A stretch of DNA of 64,000 nt, taken from NCBI GenBank assembly GCA_026724425.1, contig JAIUCV010000004.1:3606001-3670000 (forward strand). The letters are read 5' to 3'. Below the pieces are notes generated by a model that saw nothing but the letters and a program-made list of their open reading frames with translations, ran no database searches and was not told the DNA's origin. Of the stretch, positions 46,553-58,149 are shown piece by piece (position 1 is the first letter of the stretch; each line of letters opens with the position of its first letter). This stretch comes from Erythrophleum ivorense (Eukaryota; Streptophyta; Magnoliopsida; Fabales; Fabaceae). The position numbers were made by a program, and so were the translations under genes.

Positions 46553-49500
46553 TGTAATATCCCATTTTTTTCAAACTGATTCAGAATTGACAAGATGATG
46601 AGAGAGGAATTTAAAGCAAGATGAATTGAGTATAAGTAAAAGTCAAACATTAATTAAAGCATTTAGAGATGAGGTTATAAAGTTTGGGACGTCCCAAAAT
46701 TAGAGCCAAAATGTCTAAATGGGGAAACCAATGTACCAATAGCAAAATTGTAATTTCAAGTAACTTTTTAGAAACTCAAAAAAGGGGGTTTTAAATGGTA
46801 AAATTAAATTCTCTAGGGTTCTTAGATGTCCTAAAAATTATAAATGGACAAAATCCTTCTGGTGTATAATTTAAGCCATCAATTGACCTAGATTTTGACT
46901 AGTCAATTCAAGATGGTCTTGAACCCCATAAAATTGAAAGTAAATGTTTTTAATAAACTAGAGGACTTAAATTTTCATATGGAAAAGATGGTACTCCAAA
47001 AGGATTTAATATGAGCCTGAATGGAGTAGTTGAAGTTGTGGGATGTATTTGGTATTTTCACAATTGTTATAAAACACCCCTTTTCACCTCATATAAAGCC
47101 AGCCTTGTCCATCCACCTCCATAACCGACCTAGAATAGCTTTGAAATAGATCAAGAAAGGCACACAAGGAAAAGGAAAAAAGGAAGAAGAATGAGTAATC
47201 AAGGTAAGGAATCATGCTTTTTTTTATGGTTTTGCATTCACTAACTTTGTTCTCCACTTTATGCCTTCTTTCTTGGTAGTTTTAGTCTTTTAAAAGGAGG
47301 GTTTATGTGGCTGAACTTTTAGAAAAAGGAGAGGATTTGAGGAAACCAAGTATGGCATGAAATTCCTCTCTTGATAAGCTTTAGAACAAGGTGTGAATCA
47401 CGGTAGGAAAATGGCTTCTTATCTTCTCCTTCCTTTTCATGTTCATCTAGCTTTAGCACCATAAGAAGGGAGTATGTTTTGAATGAAAACAAGAAGAAGT
47501 AGGGGTTTGGAAGTGAGGAAAACAAAATGGAATCCATGGAATTCATTAAAAGTTTATGGAATGCAACTTATAGATATTAGGGTTTCCATTGCACCTAGAG
47601 AGTTTTGGAACAAATAAGAGGCCTTTTGAGCTATATGAATTCATGATTAAGTTAAAGAGAAACCAAGGAATGCCTATATGCATTAACATCTTAGAAGAAA
47701 CAAAGAAAACTCCTTATTGCTCTTCCATGGATCATGGTTTGGCCAAGAGGGGTATGGAGCACCTAGAAGGAGTTTTCTTGGTTTCCAATGATTTAAAAGA
47801 CTTAGATATGAAGAATAAATAATTATGTAACTATTGGATTGAATTTAGGAGCCCTAAATTGAAAGTTGAATTTTTAAGGCCTAATTTGGGTTAAAGAAGC
47901 ATAATGGCTTTAAACCTCTTTAATTGTACATATGATGATTCAAATAAGTTTTCTTACAACTATAAAACTTATAGCAAGCAAGAGTTTAGGGTTTAGAAAG
48001 CAAAAATCAAGGTTGCTTCTTATTGGACTTAAATAGGCCTTAAACTCCATATTAAGCTTTAATGGACTTAAATGAGGATAATGCGACTTAAAATAGATTC
48101 TAATGAATCAATTTGTCTTATGAATTGATGTTTGTAGGCCAAGTTAGTTCAAACCCACCAAATTGTGAGTGTCAAGCCAAGAAGAGCCAAGATAAATAAA
48201 CCAAGAAGTAGGGTTAGTGGCATTTTGAGCTTTTACAAGTTCTAAGACAGTTTTATCTCTCTTTCTTGCATACTTATAAATGCTTGGATGAGTTAAAGTG
48301 CTTGTATGTGCTGTTACTTGATGTATTCAAGTGACATATTTTAGTAAGATTTTCATGATGAGCTTTATGTATGAGATTGACATATTTTTTTTGCTCTTAG
48401 CTCCCTAAGACTTGAATTGAGCATAGTAGCTCTTTCTTGATCTTAGGTTGAATTTAATAGAGCTTAGTTAGTTTATATGGATGCTATGGCTTGAGAATGA
48501 ATGAGTTTTTATGTTAAAAGTTGCATTTGAGTTACATGAAACATATGAATATTGTTCTTGCACTACATGCATAGCATTTTTTCATTGTGTTCATGTGTGC
48601 ACTGATTGGTTGAAACTGGCTATTGAGATTCTTTCCAGAGTCTCATCTGTTGCTCCCACTAACTATTTTAGGGTCACCAAACCAAAGCAAGGAAGTTGAG
48701 AAGAGTTAGACACTAGAAGTAATATATAAGGGATATGTTATGTACTAAATTTTGATTAATATATCAAGAATGGCATGGATAGTGCATTTAATGTATATAT
48801 GATAACTTTTGATGTAACACAATGTATAATATCATATTTTTGAATGGAAACTTATGTATGAGTATGAGAATGTGAGGATATGGCTCCTTGTGATAATATA
48901 TGCCCCATAATATATAGGTTTCCCTATGTTAACATATAGTGTATATATGCAAACTTAAGTGCAAGGGGATTATATTTTGATCCAACCTTATTTACACATG
49001 ATGAAATGGATTAAAATGATGTTTAGGATGATTGAAATTTGCTCAAAGTAAAAGAATTCATTTGGACACTAATTGGTCTATTTTAAATCCAAAAATGATC
49101 TTAAAAAGAACTAAAACTACTCCTATGTCAAGAGTGACTCAAATGACTTAGCTTAGGTCTAACATTTGGCATGTGACTAGACCCTTAATAGAGTTTTCTA
49201 ACAAGTTAAGAATGAGAATTTTTGAAATTCTACAGAATATTCTACAAATTTTTAAAGTTTAAAAAATTATATAATTTGGTCATTAGTACTGTTCATACTG
49301 TCTAGTTCTGGTTTTTCATGTTTTTGAGAGGACAAATGAACTCCATTGCTCACAAAATTTTATAGATATAAAGTATACATTATAAGCTTTCTAAGGATAC
49401 TTATAAATCGAAGTTGTGTAGCTAAAGTTATGCATTTTTAAAGTTTAGGGTTTAGTTATGGTTGGTCTGATGCTATATATTTTGGATAGGTTTTGTTCTT

Positions 49501-49897
49501 TATGGCTTTAAGAGGGAAAATGGATTCAATAGCACATGAAATTTTTATAACATATAGTTCACATCCTAAGTTTTTCATAGACACATAATTCACATAAATC
49601 AAAGTTTTGTAGCCCAAGATATGAACTTTCAAATTTTATGCAGAATTATGGAACCCATGTCAATTTAGGCTAAGAGCACATTATGTGAAACCAATGTGTT
49701 TTTTGACCTAATGAACCTAATCAAGTATGTTAATGATAAATATGAATAAAGAAAAAGAAAATTGATATATGACCCCTATAGCCTTGATTGACACTTAAAT
49801 AGACTGATTGTACTTTCAATGTATGGTAATGGTTACACATTTAGTGTATAAAGCACTTAAGAGATTAGTATTTAAGTTATTAAAGCTAGGTATGACA
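46553..49897 (+). mobile_element. Giant solo LTR 2 (3,345 bp)
   Basis: Starts TGTAATATCCC and ends AGCTAGGTATGACA. The flanks AATAT at 46548-46552 and 49898-49902 are a perfect 5-bp TSD. Its start and layout match solo LTRs 1 and 3. A TATA-like CATATAAAG lies near 47092, and a leader ending in CAAGGTAAGGAATC (near 47199) gives a splice-donor-like site, also present at the same place in solo LTR 3. No internal domain. Open frames at 47319-47546 (minus), 47589-47822 and 48511-48699 (plus) are short and unlike known proteins. Confidence 0.8.
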
Positions 49898-49902
49898 AAT
49901 AT

Positions 49903-50580
49903 TTTAGTTGGTTTATGTTTTTTTTCATTTTTATAGGCATGCTTTGCTTTTTAATTGTGCTTTAAATGATACTAAATGTTTTATCTTTACAACTTTTGGA
50001 ACTTTAACCCTATGTTTAAATAATACTTTGCTTTTATAAGCTAGCATGTTTAATATTTTGGAAAATGAAATTACTACTAGAAAATTTTAATATCTAGCTA
50101 CAATTATTAAATTATAGCAAAGCCTTGGTTTAACCCTGGTTTTGCTATAATTTGTACCATAGGATGACTTGAGTTTTTAAAAATTGTACTAAAACTTGTC
50201 ATTACGAATAGCTTGACTGTGGTTAAGCATGAACTATAGGTAAACCCCAAAATAATTGTGACTAAGAAGGTTTGTTTTTTGAGTGATTATAGTCTAAAAG
50301 ATTCAATATTATTAACAATATGCATACAACAGGCACTGCTTAAGAAGTCTATCCCAACAAATACACAATACAAATAAATTTAGAGAATGTAAAAACAAGA
50401 AAAGCAAAAGGCATATCATGCTTTATAATCTATTCACAATGATTATCGAATAGTAATAGTTTTTCTAGACCTCGAACCACTATCAAATCCCTTAAACAAA
50501 AATTATTCAAAATGTTTCCTAAAATACAATCATAACAATTCATTCAATTTCAAAAACACAATTAACGTAGACTCGAGCAA
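49903..50580. other. Repeat debris between solo LTR 2 and the Athila element
   Basis: Holds copy B of the dispersed repeat (50320-50530). Nothing else is recognised. Confidence 0.4.
50320..50530 (+). repeat. Dispersed repeat, copy B
   Basis: Partner of 44085-44300, with moderate similarity in direct orientation. Confidence 0.5.
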
Positions 50581-51862
50581 TGTTGCTTGTTTGAAAGTGT
50601 ATATGCAAGTATATATATCACAACAATAATAAAGTGATGAGAAAATATCATTTCTTTGAGAATTTGTTATCAAAACTTGTTAAGTATCAAAATTTATACC
50701 CTAACTTAAATTAAGCAAACCAATTTCAAATGATAGTGTAATATAAAGTAATTAAAGACTATTTACTATTGAAAAATTTAGGATCAAAACTAATGTTTGG
50801 ATTACCAGGTGGATAAAGGCATATAGAATTATTAATCCCTTAAATATTTCAAAACAATTTAATTCAACATTCTTTACTTTTGCTTTTAGTAGTGATGTAA
50901 GTTAGCTTAGGGTTCAATTGCTTCTATAAGTATTTTTCCAAATCTTATATAAGGCTACCCAATTAATTTCGTAATTCCTTATGATATCAACCAAGCTCAA
51001 CTCAGTAGCACAATTACTATTTTGGCTATGTGAGGATAATGAGTATACTCCTATCTCATTAATGAAATCATTCACTCATCCTAATAAGCTTCAAGCACTC
51101 ACACAATTTAACTTAAGACCTAATTCTACTTTCCCTTTCCCAAGTTCAAGTAAAAACATCAAATCAATCTAATTGTTGGCTAAGCAATTAGAAAGCATGA
51201 AGTAAAGGCTTTAATAAACATATATTCACCAATAATCACAAAACAAGAGTGAGAAATAACCACTAATCTATATAAGGGTTCATAATAATCTTAGATTAAG
51301 AAGTTTAGCTGTATAAATCATGAAAACTAATAGCAAAATTGAAGCAAGAATTAGAAATGTCTAGAAAATGCAAAGAAAAGAAGAAAAAGAGAGAAAACTA
51401 ATGATGGATGGTTGTCTCTTATTTAATCTTCAATTCATAGCACTTCCTTTCTCCAAAATGCCTTTAAGAGCTCCTTTATAGCCTTGTATACACTTTAAAT
51501 GATGACTGAAGCAAATGGGAAAGGTCTATCAATCAAAACCTAGCCAAAATTAGTAACCAAAATAGCACTATTATAATAAGTGTGAATTGTACCATGACTT
51601 GAAATTTTGATTTGCGATACAAATGCCTTCTGGAAAGTAAGAAACCAATTTTATGCTGCAACTTGAAATTTTGAGTCATAACACAAATGCCTTATTTTGA
51701 ATTGTGCTACAACTTGATATTTTGAGTCATAACGCAAATGCTTTAGTCCTAAAAAACTATCACTTTAAGGCTTTTAGACTCCAATTTCCTAATAATCCCA
51801 CTCCAAGATGATTCTTGTTGTTTTCCTTGTATTTACACTCTACAAAAAGAGTCAAGGTCTCA
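50581..51862 (-). repeat. 3' LTR of the Athila element
   Basis: The outer end TGTTGCTTGTTTGAAAGTG aligns with TGTTGATTGTTTGAAAGTG at 63539 and stays alignable to about 50960. The inner end at 51862 is proposed from a minus-strand TG start (TGAGACCTTGAC) preceded by the purine tract TAGGGAGAGGG; this border is an inference. A short repeated motif containing ACTTGAAATTTTGAGTCATAAC occurs near 51594, 51658 and 51710. The AT microsatellite at about 51976-51993 lies just beyond. Confidence 0.6.
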
Positions 51863-52449
51863 ACCCTCTCCCTATTGGTCTTTGATCCTCGTTCGAGCTA
51901 CTCTCACTCTTCGAAATAGACAATGAATTTGAAAGCAAAATAGGAAGGATAATATGTACACAAATTATAATTAAATTATATATATATATATATAATAAGA
52001 AACCAGAAAAAGAAAATAAAATGAGATAAACTAGATAAGGAAAATTGAAAAAAGAAACAAACTAATAGATATTGTTAATTAAAAGTACAAAATAAAATGA
52101 GTACAATTTTAAAGACAACACACAAAGTTTATAATCATAAGCAAGACAACTAAAACAATAAACTAAAAATTATAGAGAACAATAGGAGAAGCCAAATGAT
52201 TGGTTCATCATTGGGTGGATCCTGTAATGGCTCTTGTGGTGGCAAGGCATATGGCTTAAGGGAACTATGTAAGAAATCTAGTGGTAGAATGAGCTTAGAT
52301 AGGGTTTAGGTTTAGGGCATTGTAAAAAATCTAATGGTAGGCCATAGGTCCTAGTGAAGCTAATTAGCTAAGTACCTCTAGCATTGATAGTTCTATTGAT
52401 CCATGGCAAGTGAATGATGCTCTAATTCCATGAAGTGTCGCTCACTTTC

Positions 52450-53400
52450 AACTAATCAAAGGGAAAGCTCTTGAACCATACCAAAATATCACCTAAGGGC
52501 TTTAATGGAGGAGGTGGTGGTAGAGGATTAAGTGGTGGTTCATGTTTTGCTAGTTGCTCAGCTAGCTTATCCTTATCACTATTTGGGCTACCTACCATCT
52601 GTCTACAAAATAATTTCTTCAGCAGAAAAGGGCTCCTTTTGTGGCTCAAACTGAATCCCAACATTACCACTAACTAGGTAATTAAATGTAAGTGGGCCAA
52701 ACCTAAAGAAATAGATTAAGAGACCTTCTTTACATTTTCATAAATAGTATATCCAACATCAATAGGTTTCCCAATCATAATCAAGTAAATGAGGACAACT
52801 CAATCTTTAGTAAGATTGCTTATGTGAGCACTAGGGAGCAAGTTGGAACAAACAAAGTGACCCAATAACATGCCACTCTATTGAGATTACCTTTAAGAAT
52901 GACTTTGGGCACCTCACATGATGTCCTCTATTGGTTACATCCCAAAAGTGTCAATTCAATAGCCACATCATCCAAATTAGGATTTTCATTTCTAGACTTA
53001 TGTATGCAATACTCACAATAAAGTATGGTTAGGAGATAGTAGAGGTCTCAGATGACTTGTCCATTAATGGTTAATGTGCACCCTCAAACTTAATACTAAT
53101 GTTTACAATAAAAGGATGCATTAACATAGAACTCTTGGACTATAGACATCATTGTAGCTGCAAGTTCTGCACAAAAAGTTCCCTGCCTTTAAGAATGTAT
53201 TTGATCATAAACTTATTAACTTTCGAAAGGCATGGTGCTAAATGCTTGCCCTAGTATCCAAGCCTTATGAAATGTTACTTCATTATAACATCCTTAGGTT
53301 TCTAGGGAGATAAAGCACATCCAATCAAAAGGATCTACAAAAGAGGATGATGCCTCAGCCTAGCCTTCTTCTATGGGGCCATATTAATACTTGAAAAATA
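52450..53400 (-). pseudogene. Athila post-integrase ORF remnant
   Basis: Minus-strand broken frame downstream of integrase in the element. It includes LIYLIMIGKPIDVGYTIYEN near 52740-52810 and, further on, a proline-rich stretch near 52480-52560. This resembles the plant-transposon protein region found in Athila/Calypso elements (reading such as AxLTGKxINVGxxI). Its role there is not well established. Several stops. Confidence 0.5.
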
Positions 53401-53551
53401 AAATTAAAATATTTAAATACAATAGGCAATAAATTAGTTGCTCATATACAGATAATTAGCATGAAGCCCAAGCAATCACTAATCAAACAACAATCCTAAA
53501 TAAGACAAATCATATGAGGAACATAACATTCATCACTTAGCCAATATGTCC

Positions 53552-56433
53552 TGTAACAACCAGGAAAAAGAAAGAAAGAGAAAAGAAAAAGGAAAAGAAA
53601 AGGGAAAGAAAAGAAAAGCTGAAAATTTTTAGAAGCTGAAAATTTTCTAAGTCTGCTAGCTACAGCCTAGTTATAGCGAATGTACCTGTTCGCTATAGCG
53701 AGAAATGGTCTAGCTATAGCGAGTTCGGGCACCCCCATACAAAATCCAGGGAGTTGCTCGCTGTAGCGAACGCCATAGCGAAGGTAGAGGTCTGGGACTT
53801 ATTCGAGCTCGCCGTAGCGAGGGTTATGGCTCGCTATAGCGAGGATTAGTCCGGAAAAGTGTGAAAATAGAGAATTTGACTTTTAAACCATCCCAACTCC
53901 TTCTTTCTTCTTCTAACCGACTCAAGCTCACTTTAAGAGAGAAAAAAGGGCGGAGGAGAGAGAGAGAAGCTTAGAAGAGGAAGGAAGAACAAGAAAGGTA
54001 AGGATTTCCATGGCTTTTCTCTTAGTATGTTACTCTTCTCCCCTTACCCTCTCTTTTCACGGTTTTGGTTGTCAAAATAGTTAGGTCTTGAGCTTGGTTC
54101 AGAAGAGGGAGAGTGGGAAACCACTCTTGAGGGAGGTTAGAAGTCATGTAATCTTCTCTTCTTTAATTTCTTTTTTAAGAGCTTGAGAGTTTGAGAAAAG
54201 AGAGAGGATAGTTCATGGATTCTAATGAGAGAAAGAGACCTAGTTTGACATGCTCAGTAGGGTAGATAAGAAGAGATCCCTAGCTTAAGAATCAAGCGTT
54301 AAGGAATTAATTCCATGCTTCTTGTGTGGTTAGGCTCAAGAGAAGCTCTCCCATCTAGAGGTGGTTGTGAAACCAACAAGGGAGGAGATAGATTGAAGAG
54401 GAAGGTTGTTAATAGCTAACAAGGTAGTTCTCTCCACTTTCTCTCATGCATAATTGTGTGTTTACATTGTCTTGCTTTTGTGTATGAATGATATGAGCTA
54501 TGAGAAGTGTGTTAGCATGATGATATGTTATGAATTGAAATGATGATTTATATGCTTGTTTTGGTTTGCTTGAGGAAATGGAAAAGCCAACAACCCTATA
54601 GCCAAGGTGAGGATGAGCCAAGCCCTTAAGTTGGTTGAGACAAGAGTAAAAGGTCTCCCAAAAGAGAGGTTAACTCCCAAAGAGTAAGGGTTGAGTCTAA
54701 GGACCTCTAAAGAATGGGTAAGGCAAATCCAAAAGCCACAAGGGAATGAGTGAGGCTAATCCATATACTTAGCAAGCTTCTAAATGTTATGTGTGGCCTA
54801 CTCACATGTTGAGAATGTTTTCCCTTATGCATGGCCAATTCACATGTTTTAAATGCTTTCATCATGATTTTATATGCTAACATGCCATACATGCACAATG
54901 AGACTTGTTGCGTGCGATATATGTATGATTGAATGAGAGTTGAACTACTGAGATTCTCCGAATCTCACCCTCCCTCTCCACCATCCAACCATGCCAGGTG
55001 GACCAAGTGAGGCTAGAGATGGGAACCACCACCAAGCATGAGGCTAGGGAAGCTAAGGAAGAATTGTACAAAGGGACTTTTTGCAATATGTTGTATATGA
55101 GAATTGTATATGTAAATTGATAATGATGTAAATGATGTAGTCCCTAAGAGTATTTGTAAGATAATGTATGTATGAATGATGAATGTATGAGAATGAAGTC
55201 TATGATGAATGAAGAGGCATGTTTTAATGTGAGATGCTTAACTTTAGCATATGCTATATGGGTGCATAAGTGGGTATGGGATAGTGATTTTTTCCAATCT
55301 AAGTTACTAGACAATTGAGACATGATTGATGGCCCCTAGAGATGCTTTCTCATGTGCTCAAAGAGTCATAGAAGTAGAAAAACCAAGATTGGACCCTATG
55401 AACCCCACTTTTGGCCAAGAAAGGGCCTTCTTGCACATGATGTCATAGATTAGCCATATGACCTCTTCTTATTATGAGATTTGACATGTAGCTAGATTAT
55501 GTTTAGAGCTTTCTAGGAAGCTAGAGTTCATGTCATTTAGAGGTCTATAGCATTCTCTATGATTTTTCAAAGTTGACATCAGAAATTCGGATTTCAGAAA
55601 ACACTGTTCATTTGGTCAATTTAGAAATCGTGTCATCCGAGGGGCAAATGTAGTCCAATGGCTACGAAATTTTATACACAAAAACTAGATGGTCACAGTG
55701 ACTCGTAGGAACTATAAGCACCTCATTTAGAGGTCTAGAGAGGAAGTTATGCAATTTCGAAGTTTCTGCCCAGAATCAGACACCCAACCAGACCCGAAGT
55801 ACTGTTTCATCGGTTTCTGGAAAATTGGCTTGGTGAACTGATCTGGAAATATTTTTTCCCTCTAGCTAACATCTACATATTTCCATAGAGATATAGGTTA
55901 TGAGTATTGGATTTTTTTTGGAATTAGTTAGACATTTTCAAAGTCCATATCAGTAAACTGTGATAGCAAAGAAGCCCCCTCTGACCAGTGAAAGAGTTTG
56001 ATGTCAAACGCAGAGTATGTGAGATAGTGAGACTTCTAAGTATTTTTAGCATGAAGTAGACATCTCAAGCTTTCTAGAATGACCCAGATCATGCAGTTAC
56101 GATTTTTTCACATTTAGTTATGGATTTTCAAACTTAGCCCAGAAATGAAGCAAAATCTACCAAGAATGAAAATGCATGTCTCCAATCCCTTTTTGCTTTC
56201 TATGAGTTCAAAGCATATAGTTGGGATTGACATAAGTCTCAATAGTGCAATTGAGCATGAGGATGCCTAGAGAGAGCTCAACCGGTCCATGTTACTTCTA
56301 AGTGGATCTCTACCCATACAACATGCCTTAGAAAAAGAGCACCAAGGTAGAGAAATCATCTCCTTTGTAAGCTTAGCATGAGTACATGAATATGCGAGCA
56401 TGATGGGTATGAGCTAGAGGTTAAGGTGTTACA
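53552..56433 (+). mobile_element. Giant solo LTR 3 (2,882 bp), nested in the Athila element
   Basis: Starts TGTAACAACCAGG and ends GGTTAAGGTGTTACA. The flanks TGTCC at 53547-53551 and 56434-56438 are a perfect 5-bp TSD. Same family and orientation as solo LTRs 1 and 2. A splice-donor-like AAGGTAAGGATTTCC stands near 53996. Near its 5' end lie seven copies of a short palindrome (53669-53843). It lies between the post-integrase ORF and integrase of the Athila element, so it is younger than that element. Confidence 0.85.
53669..53843. repeat. Array of seven TCGCTATAGCGA-like palindromes
   Basis: Copies at 53669, 53689, 53711, 53757, 53771, 53808 and 53830. The best copies are perfect 12-14-bp palindromes, and the others differ in one or two bases (GCTGTAGCGA, GCCATAGCGA, GCCGTAGCGA). 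They are irregularly spaced in the U3 part of solo LTR 3. Function unknown. Confidence 0.85.
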
Positions 56434-57236
56434 TGTCCTATTAATCAACAAGATCCTCTAAGTACATTAGAGCAAATATGCAACTTAATCTTTATGGCTC
56501 AAATATAATCAATCAAACAATTCAACAATTAAGTTCGTCATTCCTAAATAATAGGTTAACAATAGAGCACAACCCAACAAGATAGCCGTCAGTCCATATA
56601 AAATTAGCTAAAAGCATTCCCAAAACAACATATGGGAGCTAGCTAAATTTATCACTAAATAAACAATGTCGAAATCTTTTAGACATTTCATTAAATAGCT
56701 AGTATGCATAGTTGAAATCGTAGAATAGGTGACATGTTAAAGCCTAAAATAATCCATATTTCAATAATCAACAAATAGGCATTACTAGTGTTGGACATAA
56801 ACTCAAATTCATACCTTAAGACCCCCATATTAGCTAAGAAAAAAGTCCATACCTTCAGACATTAAAAGGATGAATTGGGAGTGACCCACACAAATTCAAA
56901 TAATGCATATAAGATGGGACTTAAGTTGGTTAAAGGTGCTGGTTGAAAATGAAGATAGGAAGGGGATGTGGTGATGCAGCAATGGAGGAAGGGGGTAAGG
57001 CAAGATGGTGGTGTCACAGCTATGGAAATTGTGGAAACATAAAGGAAAAGTCAAGGTGCATTTAAAGAAAAAGAGGATAGGAGGAGGTAGCATCGCAATT
57101 GAGAGAGGCAAAGGAAATGGTAAGGGAAAGGTGGACATCTGTCGGAGTTAAAGGTGCATTTAAAGAAAAAGATAATAGGAAATAGGTTTGAAAAGTGGGG
57201 GAGCGTGGCAAGTCTAAGATTGCAAAACGGAAAGGT

Positions 57237-57416
57237 TAACTAAAAGGATAGTAGATTTGATAACTAAGATATGGTTTTAATTTTTTTTAAGTGACTAACT
57301 AAAAGGATGGTAGATTTGATAACTAAGATATGGTTTTAATTTTTTTTAAGTGACTAACTAAAAGGATGGTAGATTTGATAACTAAGATATGGTTTAAAAT
57401 TTTTTTTTTAAGTGAC
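57237..57416. repeat. Three tandem copies of a 59-bp unit
   Basis: Units start at 57237, 57296 and 57355 (TAACTAAAAGGAT...AAGTGAC). The first two differ at one base; the third has a longer T run. They lie in the non-coding part of the Athila element. Confidence 0.92.
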
Positions 57417-57428
57417 GCTTTGATTGCA

Positions 57429-57735
57429 TAGTGACTTGAATGATCAAGTCATGACTAAAATCAAGTTAGGGCACATGAAACCCATATTTTACTGTGACTT
57501 GAAAATTCAAGTTGTGGTGCAATGCACTATTGGAATATAAGTAGGTCGTGACTTGATTTTCCAAGTTACAACATTATTTGCTACTAGATAAGGTGCGCCA
57601 TGACTTGATTTTTCAAGTTGTGGCATGATAGACCTCTAGAATATGTGCACACGGCAATTTTAAAAATCAAGTTGAGGCTTCTTGGCTATTGGACATAGGT
57701 GCACCATGACGCACAATTTTCAAGTTATGGCACTA
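57429..57735. repeat. Degenerate array with palindromic CTTGAAAATTCAAG cores
   Basis: Cores of the type GTGACTTGAAAATTCAAGTTG occur near 57430, 57493, 57547, 57600, 57650 and 57708, so the period is about 50-63 bp. Each carries an inverted CTTGA...TCAAG pair or a decayed form of it. A related motif is found three times in the element's LTR (51594, 51658, 51710). Confidence 0.7.
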
Positions 57736-58149
57736 TCAACCATTGTTGCACTTAACATTTTTGTGTGACAAGAATAACTTTGAACTTAATTCCCATATTT
57801 CAAACATGCAAAACTTGTAATTTAAAGAGCGAAAAGAGAGATAAATAAGCACAATGAAGTAAGAGATACTTCCCTTTTCATAAAATCATTATTATTATTA
57901 TTTTACTCTTGACTCCCAAATTTCCATGCAAACTTGATGTTTTGCCTTTAGCTTCCTTACTTGCTCAAGCGTCCTTGAAAATCCTCCCACTTGATCATTT
58001 GAAACTAGACTATCAATAAAAGAAAAAAAAATCACTAAAAACACCACTTTAACAATCTTTAATATCAAAATTAAAAATGAAAGCTTAGGTTACCTCTTAA
58101 GAAATACTAAATTTATAGTCCCTAGCCCGACTCTCTATCCACTTCAAGT

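Noticed and set aside
52471..52677. Plus-strand glycine/serine-rich frame
   Set aside because: It is the antisense of the proline-rich part of the Athila post-integrase ORF.
53669..53843. Palindrome array considered as a CRISPR
   Set aside because: The units are 12-14 bp with irregular spacing, in a plant retroelement LTR; there are no uniform spacers.
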